From Lineus longissimus (Eukaryota; Nemertea; Pilidiophora; Heteronemertea; Lineidae): a stretch of DNA of 64,000 nucleotides. Where the stretch lies: contig NC_088310.1 in the NCBI RefSeq assembly GCF_910592395.1, forward strand, positions 26,987,491 to 27,051,490, read 5' to 3'. Shown one piece after another: positions 31,101 through 42,903 of the stretch (positions are counted from its first letter, which is position 1; each line of letters begins with the position of its first letter). The translations under genes and the position numbers were made by a program. The notes below the pieces were generated by a model that was not told the DNA's origin, did not search any database, and was given only the letters and a program-made list of their open reading frames with translations.

Positions 31101-34100
31101 ATAGACACTTCCTTTTAATTATTGACATCCATCTACAAGTATAGAATAATGTGTTCCATGCACGTGAACTTTTATTTGAATTTTGATAACATGACGTAAT
31201 TTTGTAATGTTCTGCCTTGAGCTCGATCGTGTACTAGGATCTGTTGTACATTATTTGAAGTATATGCGATCAAGGTCAGTTGTGTACCCGTCCTTTCCCA
31301 CATATGCCCGGTCATATAAAAGGTAGCAATTTAGAGCAAATTAATTCATTCGTCCACCTGAAAAAAGTATTACATATATATATTTGGAGGTTACTAAATA
31401 GACTAGTTGAAATATCATTCCAAACTGCGGACACAACTGGAAAGGGAGAGAATAAGTCAACTGCTGGCGGGAAGCAAGGAGTAAAGGTGATACATACGGT
31501 GATACAAACATGTATGGTGAGTTGAACGCTGGGACGAGAGTTACAACCATTCAAATCTTAGGAAATCAAATTTGTTCCATCAGTGTCTATACTCGTCGAA
31601 ATTGAAAACGTCAGGTCAGCATCAGTCAGTATGCTTTGATTTTGTTCTCCGATTGGCAGTGTTCGGGTGCGGCTTTATCGGTGTTCATGGTGGTTGACAC
31701 TACCCAAGCGCCGCTATCGAAAGCTGTTACATCAATATACAACCATATTCCCTCTACTCTGCCGTGTTATATTTAGACGGACAATGAAACTGCTGGTGTT
31801 ATATAAAATGATTGGAAATATAAATGTTGTATAAATATTCAAAAATAAACAAAAGGTTGCATCAGGATAACATGACTAACATCCGTGCCAAATTTCAAGG
31901 TGATACAACGTCCCTGAGTGTGACTTAACTCGCCCCCCTCCAGTATTATTATAGATACTCCACGATGAAATATCTTCATGCAGAAAATATTATACAGAAC
32001 GCCGGTGATAAACATGTATAGCTATGTATCACAACATATGCTAGACAGTATCCCTGGACATAAACTGTAATTGAATGCAGAAAATGTACATTAACTCACT
32101 AGTATTCATTAAAAACGCACCATTTCAAACATCGACCTTGTATATTCGTTTACGAGTTCTCCTTACTCGAACTGACTTTGATGTTGAAGTTAACGATTCA
32201 AATCAAATTAGAGGTTTGAACACAGAACTTTGAAATTTGAATGAGCGTTCTCTGATATTTTCTCGGATATTTACCCTTGGAGAACTACATTTTTTGTGAT
32301 CTGATCTTGTCCCTGACTGGTGAGTGACATTTTCGGAGGTTGGTGCGGCGCTGTCTGGGTAAACGTCAAGATGATTTGTGAAAGTCTACACCATAGGCCT
32401 ATTGTTAATCACTAGTAGCGAATAAATACAAGCATGTTCCTTCTAGATCAGCAGTGCCGACACATATAAATTAAAGCGATGGGGTTGTAATTTCGACTCT
32501 CTGTTGGAGACCCGCAGAAGAGAAAATGATATTGTCTGCGATTCGCCAGCGGCGCTGTCAGAATTTCCACCAATCAATCCACCACTCAATCAATTAGAGA
32601 AGGCCAGGAGGTGGCCAAGAATTGCGATAGTAGAACTTTTGGAGTCATTTTAACTTATGGGCCTATTCGTTGACGGACACTTTCGTTTGTTGGATTACTG
32701 CAGTTGAGTAGGATTAGAAGACTATGTATGTGTAGGTATAGTTTTTATTAGCTACGCTGTAACATCCTGAGATCATGTTTTTGCTCGAGAGGCGGAGTAT
32801 ATTTAAAACCGCTGATTACGTCAGGATGACGCTATAAAGGAGCACGATTTCAAATTAAATCTGAAATTACCAATATTTTAAAAATGACTGGTGATGCACC
32901 AAATCTTTAAATGACGTTATAAATCATTTTGACGGATATTTTGTGTAAGAAGTTATGCTCTGTTTAATGCATAGATATACAAGTTCCTGCCAAACGAAGA
33001 AGAGGCGCATTTTAACTGCACCTCTGACCTTGTATAAAGACTTTTGATGTGATTTGTGTATAAATAATGTAGCATGTATCATTGACATACATTCAATGTA
33101 TTCACTTCGGGGAGCTCATCTCATCGCATTTTGCTTGTTCCACGTGTTCACTTTTTCCATATAACCGACAGCTATTGAGAGACTTTTCGATTGGGGGAAA
33201 CAGAGTAAAAACTGTGAGTCTTTTAGCGTTTCCGAGGGGAGACGCTCAGAAATTTTAGGCCGGAACGAGAACAGGGGTGAAACATGCTCCGATTTGTTAT
33301 CAAAGATTTTCATGCTTATGCGCATGCCCGTATCTTGTCCTAAAATGGCATCCATTTTGTTTGACCAGACGGGCCTGACATCACTATTGGAAACAGAAAC
33401 ATAGCTTCATTACACTGCCACAATCCCTAAGCGAACAAAATGTCAAACAGCTTGACAATCATTGAATTTGATCAAATGTCGTCGAAACGTCCCCTATATA
33501 ATATTAACTTGATAACCATTTTTTCGTATTGACGACAATGGAATTTAGGCCTGCCGTGTGAAATCGATTTTCAAAGTTGTATGGAGTATTCGCTTATATA
33601 TATCGCAGCGGGTGCTCTATTACTATTTTTTAGCGAAATATCCTATAAATTTATTCTTCTATGAACAGGGAAATGCACTTGTCTTGCGAATAAAGTGGTC
33701 GCAGGTGGCCAGGTAATGCCAGGTTGAGGCGTCAAACAGAATTCGGCAGCGGAATGTCCCTTCCAATTATCATTACAAGAAAGCCTGACAGAGAAGATCA
33801 ATTTCCTGATCGTGGGTGTGATTTGACAATGTTTAATTTTCAACATCACTGTGTGAAAAAGATGGGACGTCCATGATTAATTTTCTCTCAAACTGCGAGC
33901 CGAATCAATTTGGTGAATTGTTAAGGAGGATTTGGGAATTGCCCTGCATGGGTTGATTGATATTGCGACCACTCCCAAGGCTCGTCATAGGTGGAGTGCT
34001 ATGTGACAAAGGGACTCAATTTCCAGATAAAGATAAAAATCTTGAAAATGCGATGACTGTCTTCACTTAATTCGCTCACATTGATTCGCCAGGCGCTTGG

Positions 34101-34687
34101 TTTGACCAGACATGCCATCCATTCTTCTAATTCTTTAGTAAAGAGATCAATAATTCCTTAGCGTGAAAAGTAAAATTATTTCAATGCCCATTAATTAGAA
34201 AAGGCATGCGGTTTCTCTTTATCAGCTCACCACGAGCTGCAGCAAATATCTCTCTTCTGCTGAAAATGCCTAAAGACCCCTGCAAAAATACCACAATAGG
34301 CATTATACGAAAAATATTGATGATCGAAAATGTTACCAAGTTGCTCATTCAGTTCCGCTTTGTGCTATCTCCAGAATATCGCTCGTTATCTAGAGGATTA
34401 ATTTAACGCACTGCCTAGAGCTCCAGGACCCGCATCCCAAGGTTAGAATGCTAAAGGTACGGGAGTTATTTTGCGCATGCCAAAAACGTTGTTGTCACTC
34501 AACTGCGGCTGACAAATAATACTCTTCACTGTGACAGTGCGCGCGTCTTTGATTTAGACGATTTAAGCAATCAAAATTTAGTAAATCGTGCGAATGTGAG
34601 AATATTTCAAGTGGTGAAACATTAGACAACGGGCTTCATACAAAAGGTCTATACATATAACTGCGAAGGCCTACATCAGTTAGAGAA

Positions 34688-34765
34688 GCCGGCGTGGCCG
34701 AGTGGATATCGCAAAGGTTTCAGCCCCCTTTGACCCTGGTTCGAATCCCACGACAGCCCTTTTTT
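34688..34765 (+). ncRNA. tRNA-like sequence with Pol III boxes and T-run (tRNA-Ser-derived pseudogene or SINE head)
   Basis: TGGCCGAGTGG (A box) and GGTTCGAATCC (B box) are both perfect, and a T-run follows directly. The 5' end GCCGGCGTGGCCGAGTGG and 3' end CGACAGCC resemble tRNA-Ser. The acceptor and T stems pair poorly, and at about 71 nt it is too short for a tRNA with a long variable arm. It is therefore probably a degenerate tRNA or the head of a SINE rather than a functional tRNA. Confidence 0.4.
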
Positions 34766-34967
34766 AATTTTCTGCCCCATATGGTATTTTTCTTCTAAAT
34801 TTTGTGATGATATTTCTTCATTTGTTTTAAAAAGCTGACTTTCAATCCAAATAACAGACAATATCATACATCTTCCTTATCTTATAAAAACAAGTGTCAG
34901 ATGTGTAAGATTTTCAAACATGATGCAATATTTTCTATTTCAGAACTGATGTAGAGCCGAGCACCAC

Positions 34968-34982
34968 ATGAAGACACGATGA
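34968..34982 (+). promoter_or_regulatory. 4-codon uORF overlapping the Fuseless start codon
   Basis: ATG AAG ACA CGA TGA at 34968-34982. Its stop overlaps the main ATG (34979) as ATGA. An AG acceptor (TTTCTATTTCAG) at 34943 shows that the 5'UTR is spliced. An in-frame second ATG of the main ORF follows at 34988. Confidence 0.55.
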
Positions 34983-37900
34983 CAGAGATGGAAAGTAAGA
35001 TGAACCCAGACGGGGAGGATGTCGAGGAGGACAGGGAGGAGAAATCCGATCTCCCATTGAGGATCCTCGATATGTTCCTTGCTTACGTATTCCTCGCTCC
35101 TCTGGTCGTGGCGTACTGGAGAGGGACCTGGACTGTGATAGACACTTACTTAGCTCCGGACAATAAAGAGATATCAAGCTGGGCTTCCACAGTTATAGGC
35201 ATATCTATTATCATGACAGTCACTGTCCTGCAAGAGTTATTCAAGAGATGCTCGATGAAGATGCACTTCATTGCTTTGACAGTACTCACTAGGGTTTATA
35301 TTTACGTGGTCGGATTCGGTGCGGTAAACCTATGGAGAGGGGTTTGGTATCTTTGGGACCACTACACGAGTAAGACGGCGATCAGCGGGGGGGTCAGCTT
35401 CACGGTCGGAGTGGTCTTGCTGGCCCTGTGTCGTGGAGTGAGGAACATCAACGCACCTCCTTTAGTTATCGTTGTCGACAGGAATAGCGTCTGTTTCGAC
35501 GTTCCTACCCGATTTCATGCAAGCGTAAGTTGCAGGTATTTAATTCTTTCCCTCGAAATTTACGCGCCACGTTTAAAACAAAAAGATTTTCATCGATTTT
35601 CATTTTGATGAATTCGAAAATTTGGCGGGCAGACACGCCCCGGTTTATCATAACCGCACCTTGCAGCCATGCACAGTGGTCGAGTGGGTCCAAATGTATG
35701 TTTGTTTTTTACAACACCCTACGCAGATGCAAGAAATAAACAGTTCAGTTGTAGGCCTACAATATTTGTACAGAATCACTGTAATTGACATGATATATAT
35801 GTGGGTTAATAGGTCACATTATTAAAAGTTGATTAAATTCTAAGTGGCCAAGGGCGAAATAATGGTACCGGGGATGGTAAATGATATCAAAGCCGATGGG
35901 TTGGATGATAAGCTTGCCCTTGTGGCGTGCATGGCTGAGCGTGGCTATGCCTGGACACCCAAGGAGCCATCTGACCATGCTTACAAAACGAGGTTGCAAC
36001 TCTGGCTCCAGCGTTTGAGGCTCTGTTACACTTGAAATGTGTTCTTCGATTTCTCTCGTACAAGCAACATCGGTTTGAAAACCCTCGCCACAGTGAGAAA
36101 GCTGTCTGTTGTCATGCATACGGGGACCTTGTCCAGATGTGGTCTTCGATCAGTGCTTAGAGTCACTTTAGTCTGGTTACTCAATGTGTGGCGACATTTT
36201 CTCGGAGGTTGGCCATGACGGCTCGGAGAGATAGGAGATGCTCGGAGAGGTTGCAGCTGGTTCCACAGAGTGAGGTTGCTTCGGGCCTGAATGGTCATCG
36301 TCAATAAACGACATCATGGCATTGACATGATCTTCTTTAAAGAATAAACCCCGCAATGACCCTCATTGCAGCATTCTCATGCAGCTAGACATCTTGGCTG
36401 CCTGGGAGATCTTTGGCTTCAAGTCTGGTTGGAACATTGGACATAGATATATGCATCAGCATTTGGTGGAATAGTGGAGACAAACTGGTTCACCGTAGTA
36501 TTTGAATTTAAAAATGATTGAGCAGACGTGTTTCTAGATGTTCTTTACAGACAGACGTGTACTTGTATAGGCCTATAAACCGAACTCAACCTTGATTAAC
36601 CCGGGAATGTTATAAAGTAATACTTCAACCTTTGAACAAGTTGTGATTGAATTACAAACAGATGACGATAAAGGTTGTGAGACCTTTGTTCGAACATGCT
36701 GGATTGTGGTACTTTAGAGACGCACAGTATGGACCCAACTCTAAACAGTCCTTTCAAAGGAGGCACATGAGCATGTACATAAGAAGACTTCCATTATAAC
36801 CAGTCGAAACGTGGGAGGAGTATAGTTGAATTCCTCTGAATGGTGGCCGAGTCGCCTGCAAGTTAACGCTTTCATTATGAAAACACATTCGAAAAATCTT
36901 CTAATAGCATTCCGCGAAGTTACTATTTATAGCTCACAAGGTCATTTGCATAAGATATTGATGACGTTTTAGTCACGTGACAGTCGGACATCGACACTTA
37001 TTTCTACGCATTTGAGCTTATTTCAAAGTCAATTATCTTTGACCCTACATTGTTTTTAGCATGAATGATACCATAGAGTCAGAGAGAGAAATATTCAGAA
37101 CAATTATGTAGTATTTCCAACACTCGGACATGTGCCAGGTTGAATCTAACTGCCCTAGTTAGAAAGCTTGAATCCATTACGAAACCGCATGTTTGTCCGA
37201 CATTGCGTGTAATTCAGCGATGGGGAAATAGAGGGCAGCAGCTGTAGTGACGTCATCTTCGCGGAATGCTATTGCAAGCGTCGTTGAAACATTCCTTCCT
37301 TCCTTTTTATTGCAGAAACCATTGAAAGTAAAGGTATGACTGAGATAAGTGAGAATAATGTTAAATTATGTTTCATTTCTTCGCAGGTAAAAGTTGTCTG
37401 GAAGTATGTCCTGGATTCGCTGTTCACTGTTGTCCTGGTGGGTAGCTTGGTGGTGTTCGTCTGGCGGGGAGGCTGGACACTATTCGACAGCCTGGTCTTC
37501 CCCGGCGATGCCACCAAACCACAGAGCGCCCTGGTCTCCTACATCACAGGATTCATAATCTCTCTTATTTACGCCATCATCCAATTCCCAGCAGAAAAAC
37601 TATCAGAATGCCTTTCAACACCAAAAAGAAAATATGGCAAGATCATTTTCGAGCAATTCTATTGGCTGATAGGTTTTTTCGGGCCTTTAAATATTTGGCG
37701 GGGGTACTGGTATTTTATGGACCTGTACTTGTTGCCTGAGCAACCTATTGTAAGCTGTTGGATTACCCATGTCGTGGGGTATATCGGGCTAACCTTGCTG
37801 GTGAATTCGACTTCCGTTCTGGTTGTTGGGTGTTTGATAGACGGAGCAAAGCCAATGGGGTCGGGAGTCACGCTGCCCATCAACTTGGTACAGGACATCA

Positions 37901-40171
37901 GGCACGATGGGAAGATATTCGCAAATGCAGATGAGGTTTGTATCCATATACTTCATTAGACATCTTGCACTGATTTCTATCATAATTTTGTTGCCATCAA
38001 CAGATAATCCACCAATCAGTTCTCTTCGTGATTATGAAGTGAATACTTTAAAAACTAATTCAAAACACGAAGTTATTGTTAAAGTCATATGCGATCTCAA
38101 AACATTGTGGGTCAAGATGATTTTAAATATGAGAACATTTTGTCCTGTACTCAGGTTGAATGCAGAAGCAACTTTGCGCATTGGTAAGCACTGCATGATG
38201 GTGTCAGGCTCCAACGCACTGCATCAAATGCTGGTGTATATATTGAATGGTTATGGTAATGGCTATGACGGTAGGATTTTCCGGTTTTGTTCGACATATC
38301 TCGTTACCGTTTTACATCTTGCTCACGAAATCATTCAGTCGTCTACGGTTCATGTCGAAAGATTAATTGGTGGCAAAAGAACAGGTTTATATTCCCTGTT
38401 TTTACACTTATTATGTATCTGAACAAAAAAAACGGTATCACTCTCAAAACAATTTTGAGCTTCCGTAGAACCTTTAAGAGTGTTCTTTAACCAACACAAA
38501 TATGCACCCCCACCACCCCTAGACGTTTTCAGAGAAGTGACAACAAACTTCTAGAAGTTTTTGAGTTTTTCAGAAGTTCCAAAACCTTTATTTTAAAGAG
38601 TGTGCATGTAAGGTCTGTGTTAACAACAGGCATGCAGCAAGTCAGTATCGAATCAGGAGTTAGATGCAGAGTTTCCTCTCCCAATTACAAATATCTCAAG
38701 ATTCAGTCAAGCGAAAGTCGTATATACATCAAAGAGCTAATTACCATTGGGAAAATATCGGGCTACAGAATGGGAAAATATTTTTCTGGCACATCTATTC
38801 AGTGTTCAACCCTAAAGTCACCTCAAGCTGTTGGAGGTACACAGTCCTACGATAAATATTTACAAAGCAACCAAGCTAAGTTCTTCATTAAAGCGCACCA
38901 AACGAGGCCACACTAAAATAGCTTCGGTTTTGACGACTTTCCCAAGTGCTCCTGTTACAACCAGGTGCCATGAACTCACGGGGTATCCGACAATGGAACG
39001 CCACATGATAATTTGGCATGGGTGAGCGGATTCTCCCTTTATAAGTGGAAAAACTGTCATCGAAAATGAAACTTTGTCAATATGGTGTCTTTAGATTCAA
39101 AAGTGGGTTTGCACTATTCACAAATGAACGTATGGAGGCCTATATATGGTGATTTGATTAACAACGATCATATACTTTCGATTTTGAATAACTCTACCAT
39201 ACAGAGATTCGCCTAACTTTGGACACATGAAGCTGAATCGATATTTTTTGTTTACAGGTAGAAATGAGACTTTTTATTTAAAAGGTCTAACCTCTGTCTA
39301 AATAATCCGTCATTTTGACTGCTTTTACCATTATTTCATTCGATTCAGCCGACTGAATGCAGCTATAGCTGAAGTACAATTCATTCTTCGGGGTAAAGGT
39401 TTATTCTTTTTATTGCAATACATTCTTCAAAGCTGCATGTCTTTCTTCACATACCAAAGGTTGAAAGGGAGGACCCATCAAAGGCAAAGAGGCAGGCGAG
39501 CGAGTATAAACTGGTCTTTAGTCGTGTTCCGCATGTCATATTTCACTTGTTACGCAAGGGTCTCTGGTGAGAATTTCCGTTCCGCATGTGGGTCGGCGAG
39601 CGAGTATAAACTGGCCTTTAGAGTGCTACCGCTTTGTCTGTATTCATCCAATCCCAATTATTTTAACATAATACAATGCCTCGTTGTAATCAAAATTGAT
39701 AAGCCATGCACTCCTCCTCTGTCATAAGTCCACGGGCTGCACCTCGTCATTAAAAGCACCATTCTATTCATGGATCTACTAACATTTGGTCGTCGACAAA
39801 AACGAAAGAAAGTAACCCCGGCTGCCAAAAACCCGTTTTTTTCTGGCAGCAGTATAATCATTGTAAACGATGTAGATGTACGTACTTGCTGCGCACAGTG
39901 TATGGCTGTTTAATTCTAAAATTGAAAGCCTATTATCATTGATAGGCCTATATCATCACCATTTAACCATTTGCAAGTGTCTGTCTGTTGTTTTTTCCAG
40001 GTAAGGTCACACCAGACGAACTCCCAACAGACGAAGGGAATGATAGGGAACGGGGAAAGCGGGGCCGTTCAGTTGAACATGAAAAGCTCCAAGTTAGAAC
40101 AGAAGACAACCAACCATCACCCGGAACAGACGGAAGATGATGGCAAGCGCTCGGAAGCGGAAACCTTCTAG
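34979..40171 (+). CDS. Fuseless-like multi-pass membrane protein, three coding exons
   Basis: Exons 34979-35524, 37387-37935 and 40001-40171, all phase 0, give 421 residues. The protein is two similar halves. Each has WRG motifs beside hydrophobic helices: WRGTWTVID at residue 47 and NLWRGVWYLWD at 118 in the first half, WRGGWTLFD at 208 and NIWRGYWYFMD at 285 in the second. About eight membrane segments are visible, preceded by an acidic N-terminus and followed by a hydrophilic Gln/Lys/Glu tail. The WRG-W repeat pattern is that of Drosophila Fuseless, an eight-TM presynaptic protein needed for calcium-channel localisation and synaptic transmission. The junction between exons 1 and 2 uses a GTAAGT donor (35525) and a TTCGCAG acceptor. 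A further small exon in the 1.8 kb intron cannot be excluded. Confidence 0.8.
35844..36035 (+). other. Unassigned 63-residue ORF in the Fuseless intron
   Basis: Reads MAKGEIMVPGMVNDIKADG and continues ALVACMAERGYAWTPKEP before a stop. The composition is less AT-rich than the surrounding intron. No family recognised; no splice sites clearly tie it to the host gene. It may be a fragment of an old retro-copy or chance. Confidence 0.25.
39495..39621. repeat. Exact-spacing 27-bp direct repeat
   Basis: The sequence GGCGAGCGAGTATAAACTGG followed by Y-CTTTAG occurs at 39495-39521 and 39595-39621, exactly 100 bp apart with one mismatch. TTCCGCATGT also occurs in the spacer and near the second copy. 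In the last Fuseless intron. Confidence 0.75.
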
Positions 40172-42903
40172 AAATATACAGCGGAAGTTGCCAAGGGATT
40201 TATTGGAATGTGGTGGTGCATTTCCATCAAGCTTCCATGCATCTTGATCACATTCATATTGTGATATTTAAAACCACTTCCGACAATGATTTAATGACGT
40301 TGCCAGTCAAGCAATCCCTGGCCGAACGATGAATTGTCGCCAAACGGGTTTCAACCGTTCGAGACTATCACATGGAGATTAGGCCTACTACGGCTTTGTT
40401 AGATCGAGAAGTTTTACGGAAAAAGCTAGATCTCATATCGCTCTGCCGACACGTGGCGGAAAGTAAAGCATTTTGTACAATCAAAGCTTTTTTGCGCAAG
40501 CCTATTTAAAAAATGACACTGGTTGAAGAGAGTGCGATTAGGATTCCAATTAATCAGGGGAGATCCAGGCACAATCGCTTGTTTCGGCGACAACTCTCCT
40601 GGCCGTTCGGAGACCTTTGCCTGACTGGTTGCGGGCATAGAATTGTCGTGTATGAAGGGAACAACGGTCATTATTTATAATCTTAATATTGGTTGAATAG
40701 AAAATAATAGCAATAGTCAGTGCAATATATTTATCATCCTGGGATTCAGGGATTTGTTTCTCCTACGTCATATATACGAGGTCACCACACATCTGCCATA
40801 TATACATGTATACATGCATGCTATAAATACATATATTATGTATACTTTTATACGGTCAGTGATGGCATATAGAGCCATGCAGGTAAAAATATGTGTCTCC
40901 ACCAACCCACATTTGCGGCAATCATGTGAAACAGCCAGGCCATAGGACGTTGAATACAATGATATGCAACTTTTGATATGTTTTAGTGCTGAAAGATGAC
41001 ACTGCTGATAGAAGGATGCAAAACTATACACACTTTTTATAGTTGACGTACATGTATTTGTGTATTATACCACTCTGCAATATATTATATATATATGAAA
41101 TATACACCAATTTGATTAAACTTCGCATAGCTGTGTTCTTTACAGAGTTGGAGGGGCAAAATGACACCCTTTGACCAATTTTGGTCAAAAACACATTATT
41201 GGTGCCCCCTGGCTCCTCGCCAGCAACACCCCTGTTGGAGCTGTCAAATAACTCGAGGTGTTAGGCAAGGGACCACCGGTCCCCATTTTCCCCGACTATT
41301 GCAGTCAATCAGCGTGTCAGAAGAGTAAAAATAAGGGCATGTGTATGGAGAAGGAGGAGGGGAGAACCGAAGGAACAAGATCAGTTTCTTGCAGAAGTAG
41401 TATACGTCATACGTCCTATTTGACAATCTCGCCCCACTAAGTCCAATCCTTACCTTTATAACAGGCTGGCAATACGTGTGTATTCAACCTCCCTCCCTCA
41501 ATGCCTTGTGCTGCCATTTCCCTCTGATGCGACCAAACGTCCGACGATAGCATGCTCTAAATGTGCCTCACAAAGACAATTCCTTTCTCACTTGAAAAAC
41601 TAATTGAATAAATCTATTCACGAAGATCTTCTGCAATTGGTTTGTTCAAAACTGTCTAGAGAGCACCCCATCCAAATCTACTAGACAAGTTTCATGTACA
41701 GTGGAACCTCTCTTAGCGGACACCTCTCTATTAAGGACAACTTCTCTTTTATGGACACTAGGTTTGGCCCCAACTTGGTTGTTTCATTCAATTTGACCTC
41801 TCTAGTAAGCACACCTCTCTATAAAGGACAACACTTCTCAGTCCCGAGGGTGTCCTTAATAATAGAGAGGTTTTATTGTAGATTGAACAAATAAGACAAA
41901 TTCTTAACAATATATACTAAACTTTAATCTCGGACTAATATGGATAATATCAGTATAAGGGACCATAAACTTTGCACACAAGTACCAACAAAAGTCAAAA
42001 ACAATGGTTCTTTCATCAACCTCTGTTCTATATATTGCCTGTTGTATTTCAATTGACAGGTAGAGACTGTTAAAGCACTTGGTGAACGCAAATATTCTTT
42101 AAAAGTGCATTTTCCGGTCAGGAGATTGAATCCCGAAGTGGCAGGAGATTTTTTACTTGTTTCTTCATTCCAACAGCCCACAATAGAAGTTGATGAAAGA
42201 GATCATTGTCAGTAATATATTAATTATATGTACAAAAATATATCTATCTGTAAAAAGAAACCATATCACATCTAAACGAGCAGCTATACTGTCTTAGTAA
42301 AACACAAAATTTTGTCAATATCTCCAACTGTAGGTAGAACCAGTATGGATTTTGTGATGGGAAGATCTCAAATTTAAAATAAATAAATTTGGACATTGAA
42401 GGGATCAACTGGTTATGTGTTAATCCATGTAACAAATTAAGAAATACTCGAACTTACAAAAATTCGAGAACTTACAAAAATATCATTCATTTCATGGGCA
42501 GAATTTATCTTTCACGCAGAGAACAACAATAAATCGAAACACATAAGTGTAGTCTTTGTACAAAATATCACAATATCATCAGTCATGGAGAAGAGTACCT
42601 AAAAATGGTATGGCACAAGCTAATCACTAACGGGCTTCTTAATTTATGCCTCAAGAGAAATACACATTCTTATTCACAGAAATGTGCCCGTTTACGTCAC
42701 ACACAAGCTCTAAAAGAAGTATCACAGACAAAGTTCTACTAATGTTTAATAGAAGTTCTCATAATCCATGTATATTTTGTCAACATATTGTACTTAAAAA
42801 CCACTCAATATAATACTTCTATCTCAAGATGAAACTACATCATATTAAGTAACGGAATAAACGCTATAATCCATTGCCATCGTCAACTGGTATTCCTTTA
42901 TGG
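40172..42903. other. Intergenic region between convergent genes
   Basis: Holds the Fuseless 3'UTR (plus) and the ankyrin gene 3' region (minus). Contains the MITE-like element at 41697-41880 and AT-repeats near 41080-41098. No coding exon recognised. Confidence 0.5.
41697..41880. mobile_element. Pogo/Tigger-like MITE, copy 1
   Basis: Begins TACAGTGGAACCTCTCTTAG and ends with the inverted counterpart AGAGAGGTTTTATTGTA, with TA at both ends. The interior carries repeated CTCTCTA.TAAGGACA blocks. CAGTGGAACC termini with a TA target duplication are typical of pogo/Tigger-type Tc1-mariner elements. 184 bp, non-coding. Confidence 0.7.

Larger units (their letters stand above)
28499..34687. other. 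6 kb non-coding region with hairpins and palindromic repeats
   Basis: Between the TRIM-like gene and the Fuseless gene I see no recognisable protein domain. Listed separately are the candidate exon at 29138, the hairpin at 29711, the C-tract at 30008 and the palindromic repeats at 30592-31100. The interval 31110-34687 shows no gene or repeat that I can name. Confidence 0.5.

Noticed and set aside
36026-36304. 92-residue minus-strand ORF in the Fuseless intron
   Set aside because: No domain, no supporting splice sites, and it partly overlaps the opposing ORF at 35844.
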